Positions 48,301 through 60,755 of a stretch of 64,000 nt of DNA are shown piece by piece. Each line of letters begins with the position of its first letter. Positions within the stretch are counted from its first letter, which is position 1. The position numbers and the translations under genes were made by a program. The stretch is taken from the NCBI RefSeq assembly GCF_009870125.1, contig NC_046679.1, positions 2,046,001 to 2,110,000 on the forward strand, written 5' to 3'. Below the pieces are notes generated by a model. It was given only the letters and a program-made list of their open reading frames with translations, was not told the origin of the DNA and did no database searches. The DNA is from Drosophila pseudoobscura. Its lineage: Eukaryota > Arthropoda > Insecta > Diptera > Drosophilidae.

Positions 48301-48395
48301 TACAGAGATTTGCGACGCGGCGCTGCTACTCGACCTGCTCGCTGCACGGCATTCAGCACGTGCGCCACAATTCCTGCGAGCAAACTTATATATAG
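45377..48395 (+). CDS. Dop1R2: D1-like dopamine receptor DAMB / Dop1R2, short-tail isoform
   Basis: A class A GPCR for dopamine that raises cAMP and also couples to calcium. In flies it is enriched in mushroom bodies and acts in learning, forgetting and sleep. Exons are 45377-46878, 46941-47022 and 48306-48395, giving 557 residues. The N-terminus of about 115 residues has NKT, NIS and NGS glycosylation sites. Seven membrane segments follow. Key sites are SLDRYWAI after TM3 (Asp221), SSTISFYLP in TM5, IVCWLPFF in TM6 and NPVIYACW in TM7 (Asn488). The third loop has a polyglycine run near 353-371 and then His/Ser repeats. CMCCPRK after TM7 offers palmitoylation cysteines. The tail ends in QTYI, a class I PDZ-type ending. 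MVEDN is chosen as start because it matches the known receptor; the in-frame codons before it lack an ATG after the TGA at 45323. Confidence 0.95.
46433..46482 (+). repeat. Polyglycine-coding GGC/GGT repeat in the third intracellular loop
   Basis: About seventeen Gly codons in mixed GGC, GGT, GGG and GGA use, followed by a Ser-His repeat. The length probably varies between individuals and species. Confidence 0.85.
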
Positions 48396-49190
48396 TTTAG
48401 CATACTCGTAGATTTAGTTGACATTGATTAAGGCGTCGCCCCCACCCACCGCCCCCTTCGATTTCAGGCTCCTGGCTTAAGCTCAAGCTGAAGCCCTAAG
48501 TTGTTTTTTGTAAGTCAATGGCAAGGTAAGCGACTTGTGACTTTGTGTTTTCTCTCTTTCTCTCTCTGTGTCGATGTCTCTCGGTGTCTCTTCTCCGCCT
48601 GTTGTCTCTTTCAAAGTCGTTGTGCACACACACTCACACACATACACACAGAAGCCACAGAGAGGAGTGGGGGGAAGGGGGAGAACAACACACAGAAAAA
48701 CCCCACAACGCATTGCACAGTCGTTTTTGTTGAGTCGCCCTGCTCCACCCACCTGGGCTGTACTCCTTTTTCTGCATCTGTTTCTGTCGCTGTCGCTGTT
48801 GATGTTGATGTTGCTATCTCTGTCTATGGCTGAGTCTGTCCTGCTCGCTCCCTTGTTGTTGGCTCGACCGTGACATTGTTGTTTGTGTCGTTATATTTTC
48901 GTTTGTTCCTTTTGTTGGTTACGTTGTTGCAAAAGAAAATCAAAAAACGAAAAGAGAACTCTGTTCGAGCACCTGTTGAATGTGTTGCACCTGAACATAC
49001 ATACACCCGCACACACACACACACAGTCCGCACAGTCCACACAGTCCACACCCGCCTCCCAGCGTTGGCTTTACGGTCGTTGTTTGATGATGTTGCTCTT
49101 TATGTTGTTACTGTCAAGGTGGAAAAAAAGCCGACAAAAAATCAAACAAGAATGAACGAAACTTGCCACAAAGTCTCTGGACACAAGAGC

Positions 49191-49222
49191 ACACACACAG
49201 TCACACACACACACACACACAT
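49191..49222. repeat. AC dinucleotide microsatellite
   Basis: A run of AC units with a GTC interruption. Confidence 0.8.
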
Positions 49223-52200
49223 GCAGGACACAATGTCCTTTCATCGTTTCTGTCACCGTTTCCGTTGCTGTTCTTGTTCTTGTTCTTGTTCCTGTCGATG
49301 TTTTCCTCCTCTCACAAAAGATTTCCCGCAGTGTACACAATGGCGAAACAGGGAAAAACGTCCCACATGAAGCCTGGTTGTTGATCTTGTGTTGTTTTTA
49401 TGTGTGAATTTTCCTCAAGTTTTATCCGACTTTACCTCCCCCCTCCCGCCACCCCCCACACTTCCAGTTTGGTGTTTATTATTTTTAAATTTATACTTTT
49501 GCCTTCTGGTTGTTGTAATTGTAGCCGGCCCTTCCGACCTGGTTTCTATGTACACGCCAAACACTCAACAGCCCATCCACACGTCGATGGCTGTCTAGCT
49601 TACACTCACACTCACACACCGACACCAACACACATGTCAAACACGTACATACATGTGTTTGTGTGAAGAAACAGTGTGTGTGTGGGGGGTGGGGAGGGGA
49701 TGGAGTCACGCACAGCCGATACTTGAGAAATGTTATCAAGTGAACCATAAACATTTCTTGCACTTAAAAACTTCCAACTCAATTTTCGCTTCTGCGATAT
49801 GCGTACCACACACAAACACACACTCGAACACTCGAACACAGAACACAGAACACACACACATGTGCCACCACCACATGTAATTGTATTGATGAAAATGTTA
49901 TTTACAGCAATCAACAGTCAATATGTGGGCCAGACCTCATGGTGTGCCCTGCTCCGCTCGCCTTTTTGTATACGTTCCTTCTGGATTTGGATTTCGACAC
50001 AGGCTTTAGGCTTGCGCCTGGTTTGGGGGCTATTTTTATTTTTCATTTTTTTTCAATGTGTCTGTCATCATATCAATTACACCCAAGAGCATGCCAATTT
50101 ATTTGCCAAGTGTTTTCCGAAGCCAATTCCAGTACGAGTACGGAAGGCAGGAAGGCATCGAGCACGACTGGGTCGGGGAAAAGCGTATGGGAAAACTTTT
50201 TCTACTCGGGAAAGGGTACGCGCAGCTGGATCAGCGAGCTGAATGCGGGGTCCAGTGGTGCGGACGGGGAAATGATTGAATATAAATGTGGCAGCCACCG
50301 GAACTAAGGCGAAAATTTAAAGCACGTTTCGTGCACGTACGATTGATTCCATAATCATGGAATCATGGAGAGTACTCTGCCAAATTCGATTTTTTCAGGT
50401 GACAATTGATCGCCCAAAAGCCGAAAGGAGTTTGGCAAGCCACCCAGCTTGAGGGCCTCAAAAATCATTGATATAGGTCTTAATTTATGAGAAAATTTCC
50501 CTAATTTATTGGTCCGAGTCCCCGAGACAGTGTGTCCGAGCAGGAAAGTGCTTGGCTCGCCTACAAATGGGGCAACTTCCGCATGTCGCAATTTGCCAGC
50601 TGCACGACAAATGGAAATGGGTTCTGGTCAAATGAGGATATTGCCGACGTGTGGTTTTGTCGCTGTGCCCGCCCCCGACGAGAGCTCGGTTTCCGGTCTT
50701 CAACTCTTTGACTCGCATGCCGCACTGGGGGGCCATCTTTGTTCCACCTCAAGCACATTGCGGTCAGCCACAAGTCGCCTCTGTGTGTGCCTGGATGACA
50801 CTTTAAAATGAACTCGATTGAGGTTTTTATTCAACTTTAATGCACGCAGACACTCAGGGCGAGACAGGGCCTTGCACACGGAACACCCAATGATTAATCG
50901 CTGGCTGACATTTCAGCCCACTATGAAAGAGCACCCACTCTGCGTTCTAATGAGCCGTAAAGGATTCTATGGCCAGGCAACCCACACAGCCACAGCCCCA
51001 GCCACAGCCACATCCACACAGCCCACACCCACACGCACACGCAGTCTGTCAGACATGGCCAATTTGCATGGCATTTCGGGCTTCGAGGAATATCTGCCGA
51101 GATGTTTTGATTGAAAATGCCAGCCATCCAACCCACACACAGAGAACACTCTGTACAGACCACCCACACCCACACACATTGAAGCACCACCACCACCACC
51201 TACTTAGCATAAATTTGTAAGCTTGTAAACCCAGCATTTGTAACTCTAAATGTTTGCAGAAGAACCCACTGGCCTGCCTGAGGGCGGGACCGGAACCAGC
51301 ACCAGAACTGCTGCGCTTTGGGGCCTTTGAATAGGCCTCGCCCCCCCTTCGAGTATTCCAGATGCACTCAGAGCACAACTTTAATCAATCCCTGGCTAAG
51401 TACGAGTGCACACAAATAATGCTACTCGTGATGCTGCATTGCTTCTGCTGCTGCTGCTGCTGCGCAAAACGCTGCTAATTGCATCAATTATTGGCCAAAA
51501 GCTTTGTGGCATGTACATATCAGCACAAAGCCAAATTGAAGGCAAAACCAAATTACTGAAACAATTAATCAACCCATTTCCGCTGACCCCAAAAAACTGA
51601 ACAGAACAGAACAGAACAGAAACCATAATCAAGTTTAGCGACATTTAGTCAGACGTTAGCCAAAGGGAATACCACGTACTTTTATTTTTCTTTGCTTGTT
51701 TCGTTCTTTCGATAATGGTCCTTTCGCATCAAAATGTAATTTACCACAAATGTTTCACACACATCAATTATCCCTAATTGACTGTGAACGTGAAATTAAC
51801 GTTTATAATTATGTGACAGAGCCGTTGAGGCGAGGCGGAAGTAGCCAGAGTAAATGGCCAAATTCGTGGCCAGAGCCATGTAACTTTTAATGTCCTTGCC
51901 CAGGGACTGGCCGGGTGGAGGGTAGATTCGCTTTTGCACAAGTCAATCTTTCAGCCAGTCACTCACAAGGTCACCAGTAACCCAAGAAGGGCTAAGCAAA
52001 TGTCTGTTAAGCCTTTTAAGAAACTTTACTTCACGGTTTAACCCGTGGCGGGGTGACGTGACCCCCGAAGGGGTTTATTGAGTGTTAGGCAATAAATTAC
52101 AAAAGAGGTCTCTGGCCCGAGGGCTCGCGACAAGTTCGTGCGCGAAAAAAGCTCACAGTATTTGACGGTGCCATTGACCTTTGGCCGGGGCTTGTCAAGT

Positions 52201-52976
52201 TTTATAAGCGACAAGCCCCTAGCCGTAGCCGTATTTTTGGAATGACTCACAGAGAAAGAAACCAAGTGTAGCTTTCGGACATATCTTAATGGCATTTCCT
52301 AACAGATCGGAATAGAATAAAGCTTTGGGAGCGGTTTTCGTTGAACAGAGATTCCAGTGATTAGCCGTCGAGCTCCTATCTGTGTGATAGCCCTGCTCCC
52401 GCTGATACCCCCTCCTGCTGATGGCTTTGGATGGCTGGCCCTGTGAGCCATAAAAATTGCAAATTACCCAATTGCCTGGGGCGTCTACCGAGAGGGCCAT
52501 CCGGTCTGGCTCTTCAATTATTTAAGCTAATTGCGGCCACACTCAAAAACACCAGCAGCACACTCGGCGTATACGTAATGCGAATTGTACGCAAATGGGG
52601 AAGGGATTTTAGAATTTAATAAGAGGCCAAGACCAGGCGACCGTAAGAAAGTAATTGAATTGGCAGAGCACAGATGATGGGTGGAAGTCGAAAAGAGTGG
52701 GGAAATTGGGAGAAAGTAGGGGCGAGAAAGGCAGAAGAAGAAGGAGGGAAGAACAGGCACTTGCAAGATGCAGAGCTACCAAAAGGCGCCGTAGGACACA
52801 AAGAGGTCTCAATGGGCACTTGGTATTCCCTCGACCGGAAGAAGGAAGACGCACACACGCACACGCACACGAACACACTCAAACCTACACCAACACATGG
52901 CCGTTTTGTTAATGTTGTTGTACTGTTATTACGGTTTGCTTTGTGGCTGAAATACCAGGCAGCTTTCTTCTTTTGG

Positions 52977-53040
52977 TACCCTTGCAGATGATATATGATG
53001 TCGTGTGGCTTTGATCAGATGTTTGCATCGCAGAAGGATT
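52977..53040 (+). repeat. Fragment of the ATACCCTTGCAGAGGG-type dispersed repeat
   Basis: GGTACCCTTGCAGATGATAT, then CAGATGTTTGCATCGCAGAAGGA, resembles the first 60 bases of a common Drosophila intergenic repeat. Related pieces lie at 33848 and, reversed, at about 60750. Confidence 0.4.
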
Positions 53041-53662
53041 AATATTCATCCGTCATTATTCCAATCTACCTGTGACTAAAAACAACAGACATCTGATCTT
53101 TGTGACAAAGTCATTTTCGATTCAACCCCACTAGAAAATCTCCTGTACATTTATCCTCACTAACGATGCGATCGATCTGCCAGGGTAACAATTGCCTCGG
53201 TTCCCGAGGATATCCTGTTTCCTATTTATTTCCCTATTTTTTCCTCCTATTTCTACTTCTGTTTTTTTTTTGGATTCTCTTTCTTGCTGTTTGTTGTTGC
53301 TCTCTCTTTCTAGTTCTCTTTTTAGTTATTTTTCTGTTAGTTTCAATCATGCATTTTGCTTTGACTTTTACTGCACCACCGGATGAAAAGCACACGGGAA
53401 AAAAATAGACGAAAATAAGAAAATCAGAGAAGGAAAGCTGGAAAAGCTGCTACATTTTTCTATTGCTGTTGTTGTTTTTCTTGTTATTGTTGTTGTTGTT
53501 GGTGTTGCTGCTGCCCCTCCCTGCCCCGCCCTCCATCACTCTCTCATTTCTCTCTTTGTCTGTGTGTCGTTGTTGTATTTGTTGTTTCACTCTTTGTTGC
53601 TTTGTTGCTATTGCTGTTGCTGTTGCGGCTGCTGCGTTTATAACGGCAAATTGTTTTCTGCC

Positions 53663-53665
53663 ACA

Positions 53666-53700
<35 letters not shown>
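53663..53700. repeat. AC dinucleotide microsatellite
   Basis: A long run of AC with ATAC and AAAC interruptions, about 210 bases before the last Dop1R2 exon. Confidence 0.85.
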
Positions 53701-53703
<3 letters not shown>

Positions 53704-53911
53704 AGCACACGCACATACACACTAATACAGAGATACACTGCCTGCAAATTGTATGAAAACACTTGAAACCAAATAAACCAACAAAATGTTAATTAAATGC
53801 CTCTTTCCTTCTCTTTCTTCCTGTTCTATGTGCATCCTGTTCTCCTCATCCTCCGCTCCGCTTCGTTCCTGCTTCTGCTTCCGTTTCTGCTTCTGTTTCT
53901 CTTTCCAACAG

Positions 53912-54880
53912 TGCCACGTGGCCGCTGCAATGGTGGCAGCCTCGACCTCCTTTGGCTACCACTCGGTGAACCAGCTGGACCGCACGCTCATGTGACGTCA
54001 GCTGAGCAGTTGCAGCACCTGCAGCGGTGGCAGCAACTGCGGCGGCGGCGGCGGAGGCGCCAACGTCGGCGGAGTGGGAGGCGGCTCCCGCAGTGGCCAT
54101 CACCACCATCACTCCTCGGGCACGGCCACGCCCTCCTCCTCGCAGCGATCGTGCACCCGCTGCCAGAGCTTCCATCGTCACCACCACCGGGACCGGCGCC
54201 GCAGCTCCGGAATGAAGCATCGCGGGGACTTCAACTCCACGTCGGCGGTGAACAGTGCGGCCAAGACGATAGTGACGATCACCGCACCGCCGGCGGCAGC
54301 GGCCTCTGCCAGCTCGTTGCACCTGGGCGGCGGTGCACGGCCCTCGTCGGTCTCCACTTTGACCATAGCCTCGGTGCCGGCCACTCTGCTGCTGGAGCCG
54401 GCTCTCGGCCTCGGTGGCGGGGGCGGCGGGTCGGTGAGTGCGGCCAACACACCTGTGGCACCCAGCCTGAAGCACTCCAGCCTGGCGCTGACGCCGGGCA
54501 GCATGGGACCGTCGAACTCCTCTGGTCACCACGTTTCCTTCATGCCCATGACGGGCATGAGGCGTCTGCGCAGCTCCAACTCCTCGCTGAGCTCGCCCAC
54601 GACCCCAGCTCTTGGCGGTGTGGACACCATCTCGGCCATCTCGCTCACTGATGCCGCCGAGGAGCACCGCGAGCACCAGCACCACCACCACCACAGAGTC
54701 CTGGAGCAGCGCCAGAGTGTGCAGAGCCAGATCACGACACTGGGCGATGTGGACGATGAAGGGGACAGCGACAGCGACAGTGAGAGCATCGGACTGGCCC
54801 TGGTGCAGACGACACCGCAACTGGAGTGCCGGCCGGAGACGGAGGCGGCCTCCAGTTCCTCCAGCTCCTCGGTCAAGTAA
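53912..54880 (+). CDS. Dop1R2: Alternative last exon of Dop1R2 with in-frame TGA and 294-codon downstream frame
   Basis: The acceptor TTTCCAACAG ends at 53911. Joining phase 0 to the donor at 47023 gives a 27-residue tail, CHVAAAMV...DRTLM, then TGA at 53993-53995, for a receptor of 555 residues. The same frame stays open after this TGA for 294 codons to TAA at 54878-54880. The extension is rich in Ser, Gly and His, with HHHHH runs, an acidic DSDSDSES stretch and a Ser run near the end. Third positions are strongly G or C until the TAA, and the sequence turns AT-rich soon after it. The stop is TGA followed by C, the classic leaky context. Readthrough would give about 850 residues. A second explanation is splicing to a weak acceptor, CAG at 53999-54001, which skips the TGA in frame. 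The tail exon itself is well supported; translation past the stop is inferred. Confidence 0.7.
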
Positions 54881-56460
54881 ACTCAGCCAGAGAGCCAGAG
54901 CCACGGAATTTGATTGGGACCCCAATCAGCAGCATACTAGCCCTAAGATCTCTCCATTGATGTGTGTATATACTCGTACTATAGCGATCTAGCCTTCCCC
55001 TAGTCTCTCATTAGCTTATCGATTGGTGATAGAACACTATGCAACAGAATATCTGATTTGATTATCCTTCTATACTTTGCAATGATGCGATGACCGGTGG
55101 GTGGGTTGCATAGTTGTTTAATGTAAATTAGTTGTTACAATTAGTTGCCATATCTTAGATCTTCCATTATATAGATGTTACCCCCTAGAGTAAAATATTT
55201 CGTTGTTCCGTAAATGTTTCAAGCGTCTTAGCCATTGCAAGCTACGTCTTCAAACCTGTCCACGTACCTGACTCTCTTTCAGACACAAACCAAGAAGTAC
55301 TATACTCGATGATATACTATACTTACTATACTATACGCGAAACCTACTGTAAATAGCAACAGGTCCACTCTTTGCCTATTCCTCTCTCTAGATTTAAACC
55401 TACTTCTGTCCCAACTGGAACAAATATAAACATTACGGGTGCAAAATGAATTTATCCAAGGACTGCTAAGGACTCGAACAATCAGCAAACAGCAGGCCTC
55501 AGACTGCTACCCAGCAGTACCATTCAAGGCATTCCCTACTCACATTTCGGTTGTCAGTGTCCAAGTACAAAACTTTGAAGGCCCTTTGTTCCCTTTGCTT
55601 TGTACTTTGAACTCCTCGCGAGGACAGCGGGTATACAATAGAGTGAATGTTAAGTGTGCTTCAGATATGCAGGGTTTACTTATTAATTGAGATGTAATCC
55701 ATCAAAGGGTTCCTCTATGAGTGAGTGCTTATCCGATTTCGATTTTGCAATAATTAATGTGTGCAATTAGGATTGATTTTCCCGCTCCACAAAATTCAAG
55801 GAGCGGATGGAATGGAATGTCGGGGAAAAACTAATAGAAATGGCGATGCGTCATTTTAGCGGATGGATGGGTCGGGTCGAACGGGAACAGAACAGAATAG
55901 AACAGAACAAATCATCATCTCGGGACGAGAGAATAGAAAAATGTTGCTCATTGTTTTCAAAACAAACAAAGCGGAATGGAAAATGAAGGCAAATACAAAA
56001 AAAAAGCAAAGCAGTGCAGAGGAGCAACAAAAGGAAAAAACTATAACAAATGGCAATTATTAATATTGAATATGTATAGCGGATAAGAGAAATAGCTCCC
56101 AGAGTTCTTTGTGGTGTGCGTGCATGTCTAGCTGTAAGTAAACACACACACATACATACACACCTACCATTTCCACCCATCTGGAACAGTAACTGTAATT
56201 GTAAAGATTTGTGTGTATGTGTAAGTATGTGAGCCTAGATTGCATGAAGATGTAGTCAAGAGCCAGAGTTGGAGTCGGAGTAGGCCAAGCGGCCTGTGGC
56301 CAGCGGCCAGCGGGCAGCGACCATCAGCTGCAAACTCTGCACACTCTAAACTGTAATCTGTGTACTGCAAACCACTTAAGTTTATATATATATTGTATCT
56401 ACACTGTACTGTGTGTGTGTATCTACCATATAGTGTACGCAAAAGGAGATTAAAGCGAGA
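54881..56460 (+). other. Probable 3' UTR of the long Dop1R2 transcript
   Basis: The sequence is AT-rich and non-coding. No AATAAA was found close to the stop. ATTAAA at 56449-56454 is the first clear polyadenylation-type signal, which would give a 3' UTR of about 1.6 kb. The end point is uncertain. Confidence 0.45.
56449..56454 (+). terminator. Candidate polyadenylation signal (ATTAAA) for Dop1R2
   Basis: The common single-base variant of AATAAA, 1.57 kb after the TAA at 54880. Confidence 0.35.
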
Positions 56461-56508
56461 AAACTAAGAACTAACAGAGTATCGAGAACACTCGACGATG
56501 ACTTTGTC

Positions 56509-56590
56509 TTATTTAAATTTCAGCTCGGGCACTGGCTTCGGGGCTGGGGCTGGGACTGGGGGCAAGGAATCCTTGCGGACTTGCGGTTTA
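56509..56590 (-). CDS. Possible terminal exon of an unidentified minus-strand gene
   Basis: On the minus strand an acceptor with a modest pyrimidine tract (CTTTTTCCAG) precedes 82 bases that read KPQVRKDSLPPV, then a Pro-Ala-rich run, then ELKFK and TAA. No partner exon was found upstream (57-64 kb), and the Pro run comes from a GGGGCT simple repeat of a kind that also occurs in clearly non-coding DNA at 35725. I do not recognise the peptide. Confidence 0.25.
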
Positions 56591-59500
56591 CTGGAAAAAG
56601 ATTATTCTTTATTCTAGGGGAGTGGCAGAGAGTGGCGGAGAGTGGATGCCACACTTGATGCTGTGATGCTGTGATGCTGGGATCCTGGGATGCCCTGATG
56701 GCCAGCCAAGCAAAAAGACAAAGTGTAATGCCAGTTCAGCAAACAACTGGCAAAAACTTTACACTTTACATTTTCGGATCATTCTCGATGCTCGGTACGA
56801 GTGCTTTTTGCCCCCGTGCACTCTCACGCTCTCAGAGCCTGTTTTGGGGCAAGTATGAGCTGGTAGTCCGGTAGTCGGGTAGTCGGGCAGTCAGTCACTC
56901 AGGGGCTAAGATGGATAGACAGCTGCAAGTTGCAGTCAGCAAAGTGCGAACTGCAGGCCACGCATCTTAAACAACTTTCCCGAGGACACAGGGAACTCAC
57001 ACATGAGAGAGACAGCATCTGTGCGCCCCCACCTCTAAGCCAGTTGTGCCACCCAGCCACCCATGGAGGCGACGTGGAAGTGTCAGCCCTGCATTCGCAT
57101 TGTCGGCAACAATGTGGGGACAAAACGTGCTACGTGTATTGACTCACTAATGAGAAAATAAACAAGAGACCAGGAGGGAGCCAGAGCACTAATGACCCAA
57201 AGTTGAACCCAGAGATATAGATAAAGATACAAAGCGCAGATACAGATGCGAATGCGAATGGCATGGCCAAAGGGTCACACTAGTGGGTGGGCTGTGTGGC
57301 TTCCGCATGAGTGGCCAATCTGAAGCTGAAGCCACACCTTCGCCGGGTCACAGACTTTGTTGCACAGCGACTACGAGTGTGGAGGTCAAAACACATCCGT
57401 TTCGGGGGAGACGCGAAAGTTACAGATGTGCAGCGTTCTGTCCTGTCCTGTCGTGGCCCCGTAATCAGCCAAATAACGACTGCCAAAATGCTGGATAAGC
57501 GGAGAACTAATAAAAAAGAAACGTTGCATGGCATTGCTGGCAAGCTGCACACAATATCCCGGATTCCCCCCACAGCATACAGCAGCCAACATCCTCGCCC
57601 CATCAAAGCTTATCACTGAAGTTGGAGCAGAATGCCGAGCGTTGAATGGTGAGCGTCAAACCCTCGACGACATTTTATTTGCTCGCTGGTAATTTTGTTT
57701 CCGTTAGCTACTAGTGCTTTTCACCCTCTCTATCTCCCGGGTATGCCATCTCCCATCCCCCATCCCCCCTCCTATCATTCTAATGCCACATGGCCCGGCT
57801 CCACGGCTCCCCGGCTCCACTCTTTCCATCCTTTCCATCCTTTCCTTGTGGCCACATCCTGGCTCCTACGCTTCTTTTGTTGGGCTTGGTTAATGAACCG
57901 AAATGCGTGTTTGTCTCCACGTTTCGGGTTTTGTATTTTGTGGCATTGGACGCGGAGTTCGCTGCTCTATTCAGCTCCTAGTCTTGCCCCCTTGGGCTCC
58001 CTCTCCTGCTGCTGCTGCTGTGGCTGCTCCTTCAGCGATTTCGGTGTTGCCCCAAATACGAGCACGAGTACGAGTATCTCTGTGTGTGTATTGCAATCAT
58101 GGTTTTGATGACTTTGTTTCTGGGCAAAGTCAAATTCGCGTGGTCTCCCGAGTCCCGGAGTTGGGGTATTTTATTCGGTTGTTTTGGATTATTGCTCGAA
58201 GCTTATGCTCTGGAATCGGATTCTATTTTAGTCCGTCTTTGTGTGTCCGGAATTCGGGTCTGGGACTTTGTATCTGTGTATCTGTGTGTGTGTGCGGTTG
58301 GGGGTGTGTCAGTCTCACAAAATTACAAATTGTCTGTCTGGCATTTCCGCTTCGCTAAGTCATAATACGTTTAATTATAAAAAAACACAAGTATATATCT
58401 TTAGTATGTGTATGTTTAGCGGAGCTCAGTCTGTCTGGTTGATTATAATTCTCTCTCACTGCCTCCGGTTGAAGGAAAGGGTTTAATGGGGAGTTTAGGG
58501 AAGAGATGGTACAATTTTCCATGCCGCTAAAGGAAGAGTTCATGGAAGAAATCTGGGGATTCTGTGAGGAAATACTTAAAAGACGAATATCTATGATAAA
58601 GATGAAAACGATTCAAATTCATTAGCATTTGGAAATGGCTTAGAAACGAGATGTTCTCGCGATTATGACCCATCATTCTTGTGATGATTTCCCTCTATCA
58701 AATGGCACATTTTTCAAAGAACAAACTATTGTATAACTGCCACTGCAGCAGCCACAGGACTGATGAAGACTGAAAAAACTCTGGTCGGAAATGAGACAAA
58801 TTCAGCTGAATATTTTGATGGAAAAATGGCATCGTAAAAATCGATGATCGACAAGAAAGAACAAGTGAGCGTCGTAATGAAATCAAAAGGCACTTACAGC
58901 ATGCAACCGCAGAACGCAGAACGCTAAAAAGTCCACAATGTTGTACACAAATTTTCCCCGAGCTGTAAAAGCTGAGTACCCCCTCCCCCTCCCCGTCCAC
59001 AGTGTGGATGGGGGAATATGGGTGGGCGCGTGGGCGGGTTGTGGCATCAACATTTATGAATTTTTTAAGTGGAAAAGAGGCGGCTTTAATGAAACATCGT
59101 CGATGTGCAAACAGCTATGTATTTATTGCATTCAAAATGTTAATTATGAATGGGGAAAACCTTTGACAGGCCAAAATGGACGGGGAAAGCCCATTGAATA
59201 TGCAACACAGCGGATGGATGAAGAAAGTGGGAAGTGGGCCGCGTGGTGGGTCGCGTGGGTGAGAGGTCGCTGTCTTTATTGCCCCTTAAAAGCCGCTAAT
59301 GAAATCAATAAAGCTGCTCTAAGCAATTCTGCTGAAGCAGGGCGCATAAAAATGCTAAATAAATTGATGAACGGCGATGAAGACAGCGGCCAAAAGGAGG
59401 CAACCCAAGGCAACCGATTCGAGGATGACGAGATGGATGGCTGGATGGCTGGATGGCTGAAAGGCTGATGTCTTGACGGTTGTATCGTAAAAGGCGCCGT

Positions 59501-60679
59501 TCGCATCGCCGTTGTAAAAAAGCGCTCCGTCGACCCTTTCATTGTGTTTGCAGCATGCCCCTCTGTTCGGGCAGGACCCTGCGACGGGGCACTTGCACTG
59601 ACTTGATGCCAAGGACTAGAAGAACGCATGGCCTGGGGATGGTGGGCGATGGTAGAGTGCCTGGCGCCCGAAATTGTATAAATATAAACGACATTAAAGC
59701 GCGTCTGGAAATAAAACAAACAACAAGTCAAATTCAATGAACTGAGCAGAGCAGAGGCCGCTCTCCTCCAAGGACCCGCTACACCTCCCAACATTGTGCC
59801 CCACCTGATGTGGCAGTTCAAGCGCAGCCTCATTGTATTCCCTGTTCGAGTTTCCATATCTCTACACAATGCCTCAGCTATTTTCAGAGGGGCACCAGCC
59901 CCAGCACCAGCATCAGCACCAACCGGATGGGCCAGTGGGCGTAGAGTCTGCCAGGGTGTGGCCGAGTCCTTCGCCAATCAGCCATTGTGCGTTGGGAAGC
60001 TTCGGTTGGTTATATTTAACCATTTATAAATAAATGGGAATGGCCTAGGAAGTGAACAGCAATGCCACTGGTGTCCCTGCCCCATCCCCGGCCACAAGGC
60101 CTTGTTATTGTCAGCCAAAAATGAACAAGCAAAAGATGTCTCGCCTCGGAAGTGAAGTGTCGAATACCCTTCAACATAGATATTTGCCATTATAGCTTTT
60201 TGTAGAAATTATCATTCTAACGGCAGCGAAACGATTCTGGATGCACTCAAAAATTAGTGCCCAGCAAAAAGATACAGATAGACGAGAAATCGACTGACAT
60301 GGCTTCCCGAGTCGATATATGCAAATGCTGACCAAAGAACGGCAAGGACTTTGCTCGCGCGCCTACCCCTGGCTCACTAGCTTAGCTCTTTCGTGCCGAT
60401 ATGAGTGAACGAAACAATAGACAGATATGCGTATGTACTTATATTGATTATAAAGATCTCTGTAGGGCTTCTATCTGTCGGAATTAAGTCAGCAACTTGT
60501 ACTCATTTTTTATACGTCTATTACCAATACTTCTTCGATCCGATACCGTCTTGAATCGAGCTAATCTTCCAACAGACTCGTTGTTCTCTCTTCGTAGGCC
60601 CAACTCGAACCATTCGCTTTCCCTTCGACTCTGTTTCGTAGTATATACCATCCCCCACAAAGAACCGTATTCAACCGAC

Positions 60680-60755
60680 CACATATCGTAAAACATACGC
60701 TGCTGAAAAGGCTCATCATAATCACAATTCCCTCTGCAAGGGTATACAAATGTGT
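60680..60755 (-). repeat. Fragment of the ATACCCTTGCAGAGGG-type dispersed repeat
   Basis: On the minus strand the sequence reads GTATACCCTTGCAGAGGG, then AATTGTGATTATGATGAG and CAGCAGCGTATG, matching the start of the repeat family also seen at 33848 and 52977. Confidence 0.4.

Larger units (their letters stand above)
48396..53911 (+). other. Region between the alternative last exons of Dop1R2
   Basis: For the short isoform this begins its 3' UTR; for the long isoform it is intron. No exon is supported. AC/TG runs lie at 49191-49222 and 53663-53700. Many other short CA, TTG and CTT stretches occur, and a decayed dispersed-repeat start is seen at about 52977-53040. Confidence 0.5.

Noticed and set aside
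52040-52080. Short hairpins of the type ACCCCCGAAGGGGT
   Set aside because: Isolated and short, with no adjoining gene structure; chance palindromes cannot be excluded.
53846-54925. Open frame of 359 codons on the minus strand, and a 284-codon frame on the plus strand at 53797-54651
   Set aside because: GC-rich shadow frames with Arg/Ala/Pro-rich readings. The third-position pattern supports only the Dop1R2 frame.
59276-59977. Open frame of 233 codons on the minus strand
   Set aside because: Contains simple GGAT/CCAT repeats and no recognisable domain; likely chance.
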